Source: Poa pratensis (taxonomy: Eukaryota; Streptophyta; Magnoliopsida; Poales; Poaceae). From it: DNA of 64,000 nucleotides. The notes below the pieces were generated by a model. That model saw only the letters and a program-made list of their open reading frames with translations. It was not told the DNA's origin and ran no database searches. The stretch is taken from NCBI GenBank assembly GCA_947311845.1, contig CAMZMU010000069.1, positions 12,312,351 through 12,376,350 of the forward strand, in the 5' to 3' direction. Shown here piece by piece: positions 54,301-64,000 of the stretch (position 1 is the stretch's first letter; every line of letters begins with the position of its first letter). The translations under genes and the position numbers were made by a program.

Positions 54301-57040
54301 GAGCGGCAAGGTTATTACAGTATATATGGAGAACGATGAAAAACCATTTTGAAAGTGTAACCCAGATGGATTTTGCTTATCTATGAATTGGATGTCTAGA
54401 TACTCGAATCCTAAAGCAACACCAGGGTATAGCATTTAAGATTTTTCACCAGCATGTTAACATTAGAGCAAGTCTCGTGTGTCATAAGCTTAGCTAAACT
54501 GATTCTGCAATTATGCTTAGGTACAATAAAAAGGGCACACCACTACCTTCGACTTGATGATGCCAAGTAAGCAAAGCCAGTATAGGAATATACAAGAGCA
54601 GATTAGCTCTTAGGTTCATAACTCATAGTTAACACACTGAGTTAACACACTGTGCACCAATTGTAACCAAAAGGATTTTATACACGTCCAACAGTATGCC
54701 TAATTGATCACTAATTGACTAACCACAAGAAACACCAAACAAAAAGAACGTTCCATGTGAATGATTAGGCACGCTCTGTGAAGAAATACTCCATACGCCA
54801 ACCACAAATAAAGTTCATACTTGGAAGAATGCAAGAAATACTCCATCCTCCGGGTTCCCCTCCAGCGCCGCCTCCCGCTTCACGGCCTTCAGCTTCCCTC
54901 AGCGGCCAACGCCACCACCTCCGCGCATGCTAGGGTTCGCTGCAATTTGGGGAGGTGGCCGGCAGCAGCAGGGAAGCACTAGCGGTAGGTCAGGGAGGCT
55001 GGCCTTGTTCAGGATGTTGTTCTCGATGACGAGAACCTGCTGCCATGATGTCATTGACCTGCAGAACAAACACACAGAGTTCATACTAGGAAGAATGCAA
55101 GTAATCTAGCTACTTGATGATGCACACAACTGCAACAGAAAGGCGTCAGGTGTAGCTCTCGTTAAACTAACACGCCGTGGTTGATGTAAAAACTCAGTGA
55201 TTTGCATCGCACTAGACGTCGATTACATCACAAGTAAAATACTAAGGGCACAGGTTCACGACACAAAGGCCATACCAGCTCTAGTGAGCTGCAAACTAGA
55301 GGAAAGATGTGTAAACTATAGATCTTTGTTGCAGACAAGTGCTCTCTTCTCCTGAGCAGAGTAGATACATACGCACTTGTGTCGAGACCACAATTTTTCC
55401 TAGTAAAAAGAAGTGACAGAATTCTTACTCTTCCCTAAAGCAATTACGTGCAATATTTGGCAAAGAATATAGTGCACAGAGACCACCATCTCCAGCACCC
55501 ATACCAAACCAAACCACCAGGGTTGGAGAGCGAGGCTGTACTTTTTATTAACATGAAGCAAGTTTCATATTAACATGAAGCAAGTTTCATCAGATAAAAC
55601 TTTGCGATAAAAAAGGGATACATTTTCTATTAGGCCACACTTGGGCGTCGCTCAAATCAATGTATGCCAGTATGTAGTCCGTACCATGACTCGATAACAA
55701 CTAGGTGATTTAAAACGTCCAGTGGACTGAATCTAATAAAAAATCGTGACTCGATACCATCAGTGGCGGAGCTAGGGGGGACCAGCAGGGGCCATGGCCC
55801 CCCCCCCCCCCCCCTATGCCACCGTGCAGCAAGAAAAGTTCCATGGTTTAGCCTTGATTTAGCTCAGATTAGCTCTCTAATCAACCCCAATTAGGCTGGC
55901 TGGCCCCCCTTATGGTTAGATCATCTCATATGGCCCCCTCATATGTGAATCCTGCCTCCGCCCCTGGATACCATCTACCATGTGAAAGAACTAGTCAGCA
56001 TACGAGACCAGGAACAAGTGAAGGATTTCTACCTATCCATGTGGTAGAACAGGACCAACTCGGTGAACAGGAGCAAGTTTGCGTGGTCGTTGGCGGGGAC
56101 AAGTTAGCTGCCCCTTGCAGGTCCCCATCCTTGGACTGAAAAACACACGGACAGCAGAAGTCAATAATGAGGGATTCGACACCCACGATGAAAAAACAAA
56201 ATTGTACAGGTCCAAAATCCGCTCTTATTGGCTGTTGTACTTGTACATTTGTAGAGGTTGAAACAATGAAAAGGACACCCAGATTGCATCCGGATATGAT
56301 TAGCTATTACAAACAAATATCACAAGGATCCTTCCATTATATAGGTGCTATGAAAAAACAAACGCATCTCCACAAAGCACGCTGGGATCCAGTCTTGGGA
56401 CCAAATGGTCTAGAATTTATTACGTGATTTGCAAAAAAAAAAAGATGCATCTCACGTTTGAATGTGTGTGGTCTGAACTTTCGATTGATGCAGTACTAGG
56501 TGATTAATAGAGGAAGTAATGAGCAGATGACACGGAGAAAAAGTGAAGGAGTTATGTACCTCTCCTCGCTGTGGCAGGACGGGAGGCTCGAGTAGGAGGG
56601 CGGCACCGCTGGTCGTGGACGCCCGTGGAACAGCTGCGGGCGGACACGAGGGTGGCGGTGGAGGCCGGCTTGGAGATGGGGAACGAGGAGGAGGTGTAGC
56701 CATCCGACGCGCTTTCCGACGGTCCTGCAGGCCCCGAGGACGGGCGCTGTGGCTTGTTGACCGGCCACAGCGTCTCCGCGCGGTCCAGCCGGCCGCCGGC
56801 GGCTAGGGTTTGTGGTGGGGGGCAGCAGATCGAGGGTGCTGCGTCATGGAATCGGGAGAGGAGGAGGAGGAGATGGATCCAGAGCGGAGCTCTGCAGCGC
56901 GAATACTCGCCGGAGCTGGGTGGAAATGGCCGGCGACGGAGGCGGCGGCAAAGGGGATGGTGGAGGTGAGGGTCTGAGGGAGGCGGCACGGGGTGAGGAG
57001 GGTGATCACTGAGGTTGTGTATTGACCAAATCTGTTCCAT
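53352..57040 (-). ncRNA. Possible spliced minus-strand transcript of unknown function
   Basis: Four blocks with good plant splice sites line up on the minus strand: exon 1 ending at 56560 (GAG/GTACAT, GC-rich, start near 57040), exon 2 56135-56033 (TTTTTCAG/TCC ... ATAG/GTAGAAA), exon 3 about 55058-54821 (TTCTGCAG/GTCAATG ... CCAA/GTATG) and exon 4 53541-53352 (TTGTAG/GGAATC ... TTTAG/GTGAGC). Joining exons 1-3 gives only short proline-rich frames (for example an ATG at 56703 gives about 84 codons), with no known domain. It may be a long non-coding RNA or a poorly conserved small gene. A hAT MITE lies in the intron between exons 2 and 3. The 3' end is not identified. Splice-site recognition is by eye. 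Confidence 0.3.
55761..55966. mobile_element. hAT-type MITE with 8-bp TSD
   Basis: Ends CAGTGGCGGAGCTAGG and CCTGCCTCCGCCCCTG are degenerate inverted repeats. A perfect 8-bp direct repeat GATACCAT flanks them (55753-55760 and 55967-55974), as hAT elements make. A 17-C homopolymer lies inside at 55798-55814. Confidence 0.92.
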
Positions 57041-57240
57041 CCAACGGTTGGATGGTTGGGTGGTGGATATGGACGGCTCAGATGGGCGATCCGCGTGATG
57101 CCGCCTTCTGTCATCTCAGTGGCTCCGTCCGTCATCTTCTTATTTTCTGTGCGACTGATTTAATTAGGCAGTGCCAATAAATTCTGGTTAACCTCCTCGC
57201 ATACCACACCACCACACGATTGCTCCCGAGATTTTTCTCC

Positions 57241-58233
57241 TTAATTCTACCAATCCGTGGACAACCCAATATGCATGCGACCTTCCTCCTCTCTATCTCG
57301 ATCCTAATTGGCCGAATTATTTTCCCCACGATCCCTCTCCCTATTTAATAGTACTAGCAACAGCCAAATTTAATAGTACTAGCAACAGCCAAATTATTTT
57401 CCCCACGATCCCTCTCCCTCACCGCTCGCGACGCCGGCGAACCCGTACAGGCAGGCGGCCGAGCAGGGACGGCGGCGTCGGCGAGCACGCACACGGCGGC
57501 GCCGGCGAGCAAGCACACGCAGCCACGTCGTCGAGCCCGCACACGGAGCCACACGCGGGCGAGGGGGGACGGGATAGTAGGGGAAGGAGAGGTAGGGCGC
57601 TGGCCCCCATCGGCACGTGGCTGTGGTCTGGGGAGAGCCGGCGAGGGCTCCGCGCGGGAGCAGCGGGGAGGGTGGGTGGCCGCCGCGCGCATGGGATTGG
57701 CGGGGCAGGGTGGCTGGCCCCCGTCGGCAAGGGGCTGTGGCGGGCCGGCATGGGAGGGGAGGGGCAGGGTGTTGGCCTCCGGCGGCGCGAGAGAGACGTG
57801 AGGACGAGAAGAGGAGAAAATCGGGGAGAAGATAAGACTCGTGGTGGGGCCCACGATTGGTATCTCATTTTGACCGGGAGCTTGTTTTTTCTTTCTTCCT
57901 TTTTCAGTAAAAAATCTATCGATGGAGGCAGGGGTATACACGTCCAGAAAAAAATGGTCTAACGGGAGAAGCTAACAGACTTGACGGCAAGGCCATATAA
58001 GGAACCGAGTGAAGTTTTTGGTGTTATAAAGGGAAGAAATTTTTGTCCAGGGCCAAGAAAGGCAGCCAAGTTTAAACTAGGGCCAAATAAGGAATTCTCT
58101 CTAATTAATTCTACCTATCCGTGGACAACCCAATATGCATGCGACCTTCCTCCTCTCTATCTCGATCCTAATTGGCCGAAATATTTTCCCCCTCTCCCTA
58201 TTTAATAGTACTAGCAACAGCCATATTTAATAG
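57241..58233. repeat. Direct repeats of about 130 bp flanking a GC-rich segment
   Basis: 57241-57374 and 58105-58233 share TTAATTCTACCxATCCGTGG through TACTAGCAACAGCCAxATTTAATAG. Immediately after the first copy, TTTAATAGTACTAGCAACAG and ATTATTTTCCCCACGATCCC are repeated again (57365-57420). The 680-bp interior is GC-rich, with open frames in several registers and no recognisable domain. A terminal-repeat miniature retroelement was considered, but the repeats lack TG...CA ends. Confidence 0.6.
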
Positions 58234-59670
58234 CGCAAACGGAGGGAGTACTACTAGGAGACTTGTACTCCCGCTCGTTATTTATTTTGGGCCAAAGTTT
58301 TCGCTTGTCCCGAAACCAAAATTAAATTTCATTGGTGCGACGAGCGAATTCATTTCATTTGCCACGACGAGCGAATACCCGCCACCTCTCTGTGGATTGT
58401 TGGTGAAGACATCGGCAAAAGCTCCGGGTTGACGCCTGCAACACTTACTCAGTCGGCCCCTTTACATCCAGCGTCCACGGCCTCCCTATCGTTGCACACC
58501 CTGACTCCGGTCGTACAACACTAGTGGCGCAGTCATTCACCGCCGAACACGCTCCTCTACGTCGTGTGGCGAACGACGACCCCCCAGGGCTCGCGTTACC
58601 GTTGTCGCTTCCTGGTCGTTGCCCGCGTGGGCTAGCAACATGTCAGTTTGGGACGCCAATAATTCTTTCGTCGTGCCGACGTCTCTCTCATAGGTGGTCG
58701 ATCTGATGTGGTCGAACTACGGGTGGACCGGAGGATGGGCCCATGGTAGCATAAGGGGAGGAGGCAAAGGGGGTCGAGGATGAGGAGAGATGTGTTTAGA
58801 GGTGCAACCTCCTGTTCGGTGCAAATGTTTTGGATGGACGGTAGAGATGGACGTTTGAGATGGACGATCCGCGTGGAGGCAATCATGTGTTCTCATTGGC
58901 TCCTGATCAATCTCATCCGCGTTGCACATATCATGTCGTTGATGTCGGGTAATGTTTAACTTGATACAGGGGCTCCGTTGTGATAGTTCGACACTCGTCG
59001 TTGGATATTGGTGACACCAACCTCCCAAATCGAGTCTAGCCATACCAATGTCATGAATATGGAAGCATATCTAACGAGCGATGTCAACCTCGCACCACAA
59101 GCATGTCCAAAACTTACTCAACTCTCCCAACCCAACTAGCAAAATTTTAAAATGGATTTTATGTGTTAGACACGCACAACACGCCACCCCTCATGGATTT
59201 TTTTTTCTCAGATCGGTTAAAAATGGCATTTGAGAATGTTTTGCCACCTTTACAATGCATATTAGGAATGGCTCGTCTCAAATGATCTTCATCCCTGGTG
59301 GTCTGGTCGAGAAATGGTATTTTCTTGGATGTATATATATTAAAAGTGACTCTTTTCACCTCGGCTTCAAGAGAGATTTACAATGATTCTCTGAATTCTC
59401 CTTAACCATACCTCATGTAGAAGTTATCCCTCGCGGATAAAGACATTGATATTGAAATGTTCACGCACCTAGTATCCTAGAATGATGTCACGGCGCCAAC
59501 GAAACAACACATAAAATGAAAGGTAACAACTATACCATAGCATAAAATAATGACGCACGACAACGAAATGACCTTCAATCAAAGCGACCGTGGCGAGTTT
59601 GAGGTCTCATAGAGTGCTCTACTCATTCCTGACCACCGTCACAACGCTGGTTCAAATCTTGTTGGTATTT
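58234..59670. other. Intergenic, nothing recognised
   Basis: No supported gene. Short frames on both strands only. At 58237 the sequence CAAACGGAGGGAGTA resembles one Stowaway end without a matching partner. Confidence 0.45.
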
Positions 59671-59679
59671 CACGCTTAG

Positions 59680-60430
59680 AAACCACCAACTTATATGATC
59701 ACATGTCACATAAATAGGGCGGGAAACCCATAAATTATGTGTGCTGAAAACCGGTGGGACGGTCAAAACAGAAAAGGTGGGAAACCTACCAAGTCTTTCA
59801 TGCATGTTGGGAGACTCGATATTTTATGTTTACAAACTACGTACTTAGATGATCACTGGTCGCGAATATTGGACGGGAAAACATAGAAATTTTGTGTACC
59901 GAATAAAGGCAGGTAAATCTACGAAAACATTTCAGGAGACTCGACATTTTATGTTTACAAACTAACATACTTAGATAATCACCGGCCGTGAAAAATGAGA
60001 GAGAAAACCCAGAAAGTACAGGTGAGTAAACCGTCGGGAAACTGGCAGAAACAAAAAATGGACGGGTGCATTGCCAAGTCTTTCATGCATGTTGTGGGAC
60101 TCGATATTATACGATGACTAACTATGTAATTAGATGATCACCGGTCAAAAATATAAACCCCACAAATTAGTTTGCTAAAAACGAGCAGGAAAATTGCTAA
60201 AACAAAAACGGACGGGAAAATGCCAAGCAGTTCACGTATATTAAGAGAATCTATATTCTACGCTTAGAAATTACCTACTTAGATGATAGTCTGTCTCGAA
60301 AATATAACACTAAAACTATAAAGTATGTATGCATGCATGTTGAGACAAACTAACTAGTTAGATGACACCGGTCGCGAAAATAAAATTGTGAAGTAAAACC
60401 TGAAAACCCGGACAGGAAAACCGGTAAATC
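59680..60430 (+). repeat. Degenerate satellite-like tandem array
   Basis: Units of about 125-160 bp share CTTAGATGATCACCGGTCGCGAA (variants near 59692, 59846, 59971, 60130, 60281 and 60357), GACTCGATATTTTATGTTTAC, CAAGTCTTTCATGCATGTTG and ACGGACGGGAAAA. Roughly five to six diverged copies are present. No frame is maintained, so it is non-coding. Confidence 0.75.
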
Positions 60431-60520
60431 TAAAACGGACGGAGAGTCGCTAGGAAGTAGCAGGAACTGAACTTGGTCACATACGCCCATCATGAGTGGT
60501 CTTCCCTCTCTACCTAGTTA

Positions 60521-60644
60521 CTCCCTCCGTTCACAAAAGGATGTCTCAACCTATCTCAAATATGTATGTATCTACACACTAAAGCATGTCTACATATATG
60601 CAAATTTGAGAATGATTGAGATATCCTTTTGTGAACGGAGGGAG
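60521..60644. mobile_element. Stowaway MITE
   Basis: Ends CTCCCTCCGTTCACAAAAGG and CCTTTTGTGAACGGAGGGAG, with TA duplications at 60519-60520 and 60645-60646. 124 bp, no coding capacity. Confidence 0.95.
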
Positions 60645-60797
60645 TAGGTTGCAAGTTAATTCACCATGTGCGATGCTTCCAATGCGCGCGTGGTCGATAT
60701 AATATACACTTTGATGCATGTATGGTCGATGATATACGTACGTACGCTAGCTAAGATCCATGCATGCATGCACATATATACGAGACCTCAAGCCCAA

Positions 60798-61966
60798 TGT
60801 GAACTAGCTAGCCCATCCGATCTTGAGTATACCGCTGGGTAGACTGGATGAGGACATTTGGGCATGGAACCTAGAGAAACATGGATTATTCTCAGTTCGG
60901 TCGGCATATAGAGCCTTGGTCCAAACTCCAAATGACCAGGCTTGCGTTATGGGTTCTGTGGATGCGGGCAACTCGGCCTGGAAGAAACTTTGGAAGATGC
61001 CAGTACCTCCTAAGGTAAGGAATTTCTGGTGGCGTGTGATCAAATCTTTTATACCAAGCCGAGGTGTACTCCATACAAGACATATTGAGAAGCTGCCGTT
61101 CTGTCGCACTTGTGGCCGCAATGAAACAGTCAAGCATGCTCTATTCGAGTGTACTTGGGCAAAGCTTTTTTGGCATGAGATCAAGCTCGCTTCTTCGGTC
61201 AAAGTTCCAGAACTTCATCCGGATTCCTGGGCTATGGATATTATTGATAGTCGTATACTTTCAGTGGATGATGCATCTATCATTCTATGTGGATGTTGGG
61301 CTGTATGGTCCGAGAGGAATGCACGTGAGCATGATGGTAACTCACGGACAGTGTCGCAGTCAGTTAAATGGACAATTGATATTGCGACGGATCTCTCCAA
61401 ATCTGGGCAGCAGTTGTCAACGCGTCTTCCAAAAGCGCGGGTAAAATGGAGGACACCAGTAGAAGGTACTGTGAAGATCAATGTTGATGCTAGTTTCAGG
61501 GTGGAATCTGGTGATGGAGCGTCGGGTGTTCTGATGAGGGACCATAATGGTGCTATGCTGTGGGGACAAGCTATCTGGTATGGTCACGTTGCAAACTCCC
61601 TGATCATGGAGGCCATAGCAGTCCGTGATGGTATCAATATTGCTTCAGCTGGAGGATACTCTAATGTGATTGTTGAGACGGATGCACAACTAGTGGTGAC
61701 ACTATGGAAAGAAGGGACGCTCAGAGATCGCAGCAATATTACACGAAATTGAAAATATCGGTCATAATCTGGAGTCGTTGGAGATCAGATACATCGGGAG
61801 GGAGGCAAATGAAGGAGCACATCTTTGTGCGAAGCAAGCATCGGAATTTAGAATAAGATGTATTTGGGTTAATTTTATCCCTAGTTTTATTTCTCGATGT
61901 TTGCAAAACGATTGTAAGCCCGATGATGTTTAATTGAATGGAAGTATTGAGTCGCAAAAAAAAAAG
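60798..61966 (+). mobile_element. 5'-truncated LINE: ORF2 C-terminus with zf-RVT and RNase H
   Basis: A 310-codon frame (60823-61752) carries the C-terminal part of a plant LINE ORF2: DIWAWNLEKHGLFSVRSAYR, WKKLWKMPVPPKVRNFWWRV, a zinc-finger stretch FCRTCGRNETVKHALFEC, and an RNase H domain (VKINVDASFRVESGDGASG; VIVETDAQLVVTLW). A frameshift near 61712 precedes the last about 60 codons (IRYIGREANEGAHLCAKQAS). A poly(A) of ten (61957-61966) follows TTGAATGGAAGTATTGAGTCGC. CATGCATGCATGCA occurs on both sides (about 60758 and 61970) and may be the target duplication. The reverse transcriptase core is absent, as usual for truncated insertions. Confidence 0.88.
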
Positions 61967-61984
61967 AAGCATGCATGCATGCAT

Positions 61985-63156
61985 TTCATCGACGTGGGGC
62001 CCATCCCAATAGAGAAAGAAAAATCAACTATCTCATGTCAGAAAAATATGTTTCCAAACAGTCAAGTTTGGTTCGATCTCAAAGAATTATACTTTCTCGC
62101 CTTCTCGGGTACTACATCACTGCCTAGTCTATACTTTCACAGACACTAGACCGCATTGAGACCATACTTTCACAGAGAATGAAATTTGATTAGAGCTAGC
62201 ACAACTTTGTGTATTTTTAAGTTTTAACCAGGTATATAGTTGGCTTCATAAGCATCGCAATAATGTTTCAACCAACTACAAAATTGATTCCAACAGAATT
62301 TGAATTTGATTCCTTCACATGCACGAGGGCATGACGACGAGGGACACCGGCACACCACGAGTCCCACTGAGCCAAAGGAGGAACCGGCGGGCTCTGCTCC
62401 GGTGGAGCTAGTTTTTTGTTGTTCATGTGGTGTCCCATGCAAAGTTGCCTAGGCGTTGTGGGGTGGCGTTGGCAAAGGCTTTCGACATGGATGTGTTCAC
62501 GGTGTAGTTGTTGCATCTTCTTATTCTTGTGTGTTGTCTTTCTTCTTCGTCGCCCTTCAGTGAGGCGACTGAAACCGGCGGGGTTGGGCAATAGCATCCG
62601 GATTCACGTACGGTGAAAGGCATGAGCTTGATATGGACCCGCAATATGAGTTTTAGTAACAACATTCGTATTCATTTGTACGAACTGTACGTGCATGCGT
62701 GCAGCTAGCTACATAGCTTGCCAGCTGATCATGATATTTTGTTAATCAGAGAATTGAAGAGAGGAAAAGGCTGCCCAGTCCAAGTTTCTCATAACGAACG
62801 GACGAGCGCATCAGACATACGGCTTTACCATCAAAAAAAAAAAATTCAGACATACGGCGACGAGACGAAATTAAAGAGCTGATGCGTTCTCTGTTGCAAG
62901 AAAGAAAAACGTAACGGCACCCCGGCCGCGTACGTACGTTTCTTCGATTGCGTCGGTCGTGCCCCGCGCTCACAACAATCACGTATCGATCGATAGTTGA
63001 GACGAAACGCGCGAGCGGAATTTGCGTCGTCCCAAATTCGATCGGCGTACTGTTCATGACTTGGGGTGACGCACGTCCATCCACGCGCGCACCTGGCGTT
63101 CGGTGGAGTCGCATCCGTTGACTGCACCCCTGGGAACGCGTTGACTTTCATCGATC
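61985..63156. other. Intergenic, upstream of kinase fragment C
   Basis: No supported gene. Short frames on both strands at 62268-62665 lack known domains. An A-run at 62835-62846 and GC-rich sequence from 62910 to 63160 were seen, without terminal repeats. Confidence 0.45.
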
Positions 63157-63828
63157 GCGCCCGTGCACTGCGACCTCAAGCCCAGCAACGTGCTCCTCGA
63201 CGACGACTTCGGAATCGCGCGGCTTGTCAAGGATGTTGGCTCTGCCGACCCGTGCAACTCCATTACCGGATTGCTGCAAGGTTCCGTCGGCTACATCGCC
63301 CCAGGTAATATATTGTTATTGATCGACTAAGCACATGAACAAATGCATGCCATTATCCATCTCTTAACATTCTCCTTGTGTTCTTGCCTGGTTTCAGAGT
63401 ACGGGTTAGGAGGCCATCCTTCAGTAGAAGGCGACGTGTACAGCTTCGGCGTGATGATCCTGGAGCTCATCACCGGGAAGCGGCCGACGGACGTGCTTTT
63501 CCAAGAGGGGCTCACGCTGCACGACTGGGTCAGGCGGCACTACCCGCACAATTTCGCCGCCGTCGTCGCGCGGTCATGCCTGACGGACACAGGGTCCCCG
63601 GCGGTGCAGTCTGACGAGATGGTCATTGTGGACGACGTCGTGGCCGAGCTGATCGAGCTCGGGCTCGCGTGCACGCAGCACTCGCCGCCGGCGAGGCCGA
63701 CCATGGTGGAGGCGTGCCATGAGATCACTCTCCTCAGGGAGGACCTCGCCAAGCGTGGCTGCGCCGCGCCGTCCGTGGCGATGACAGTTAGCCATGGGTC
63801 ATGCTCCACCACGGATTCGTCTTTCTGA
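63157..63828 (+). pseudogene. LRR receptor kinase fragment C, duplicate of the gene B kinase end
   Basis: From the middle of the kinase domain onward this repeats gene B: 63157-63304, an intron to 63397, and 63398-63828, continuing into the B-type 3' flank to the window end. No LRRs, membrane span, P-loop or ATP lysine are present, and an in-frame TGA lies about 20 bp upstream, so it cannot be a working receptor. Relative to B it lacks 9 bp before HCDLKPSN, 21 bp between LLDDD and FGIAR, and 24 bp after KDVG. All three losses are in frame and each has a short direct repeat at its ends. The rest of the exon 2 and 3' flank differs from B at about four positions in about 690 bp. Kinase A retains the first two segments, so C lost them. 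Confidence 0.93.
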
Positions 63829-64000
63829 CAAACTCTTGTGAATTCAGGTTATAGTTATGCGGCGCTTACACATTTTGGTCCTCTATTCATCTAGCTAGTT
63901 TGTATTGTTTGAGTTACTTGTATTTCCCATCTTTTAGTTCTGTTATTATTAAGAACATATATAATTTTACCATACCGTTTTAGAAATTCAACTACTCCAT

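Noticed and set aside
57354..57941. 195-codon minus-strand ORF as a gene
   Set aside because: Low-complexity Pro/Arg/Ala-rich translation in GC-rich DNA with equally open frames in other registers.
57241..58233. TRIM (miniature LTR element) with 130-bp terminal repeats
   Set aside because: The repeats do not begin TG or end CA, and no primer binding site or flanking duplication was found.
58237..58251. Stowaway suggested by ACGGAGGGAGTA
   Set aside because: Only one end is present, with no inverted partner at MITE distance.

Overview
The window is plant nuclear DNA, almost certainly from a Triticeae grass (wheat, barley or Aegilops). Intron-bearing plant genes sit in dense nested transposons of grass type: Stowaway MITEs with CTCCCTCCGTTC ends, CACTA-type elements (one carrying repeated GGGACTAAA motifs), an Au-like SINE, Mutator-like elements, a Ty3/gypsy retrotransposon and a LINE tail. 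Species cannot be fixed from sequence alone.

Layout. 1-3123: a truncated, almost identical copy of a serine carboxypeptidase-like (SCPL) gene. It is broken in intron 5 exactly where a perfect 336-bp-arm palindrome (3117-3997) begins. 3818-9544: LRR-kinase debris, a small SCPL intron fragment, a Helitron end, a Stowaway, a Mutator-like element (MULE) with a 9-bp target duplication, and a retroposed insert. 9579-17185: the complete ten-exon SCPL gene with an intact Ser/Asp/His triad. 17186-22271: intergenic DNA with nested Stowaways. 22272-25393: LRR receptor kinase A, followed by a Pack-MULE-like element (25609-26611) carrying a syntaxin gene fragment. 28.4-41.4 kb: a transposon nest, in which an old coding remnant and a CACTA-family element are interrupted by a young gypsy element (30458-38235, TSD GTAAA); a second complete CACTA (38405-41407, TSD TCT) encodes a GRF-type zinc finger. 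43149-46422: LRR receptor kinase B. 46681-50423: a 1.86-kb sequence in direct tandem duplicate. 51.6-57 kb: low-copy DNA with local repeats and a possible spliced minus-strand transcript. 57-63 kb: repeats, a degenerate tandem array and a 5'-truncated LINE. 63157-63828: a truncated third copy (C) of the kinase end of gene B, running with its 3' flank to the window edge.

Functionally, the host genes are one secreted peptidase-family protein (SCPL) and a local cluster of non-RD LRR receptor kinases (A, B, fragment C) of the At2g24130-like type, a class often linked to immune perception. The apparent promoters of A and B share W-box-like sites and a short conserved block. No joint pathway for the peptidase and the kinases is shown by the sequence.

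Caution: kinases A and B, the gypsy polyprotein and the GRF gene all carry small frameshifts, mostly net -1 and several in homopolymers, while the rest of each frame is well preserved. Either these genes died recently or the assembly contains single-base deletions. All annotation is by eye from sequence; no database search was run.
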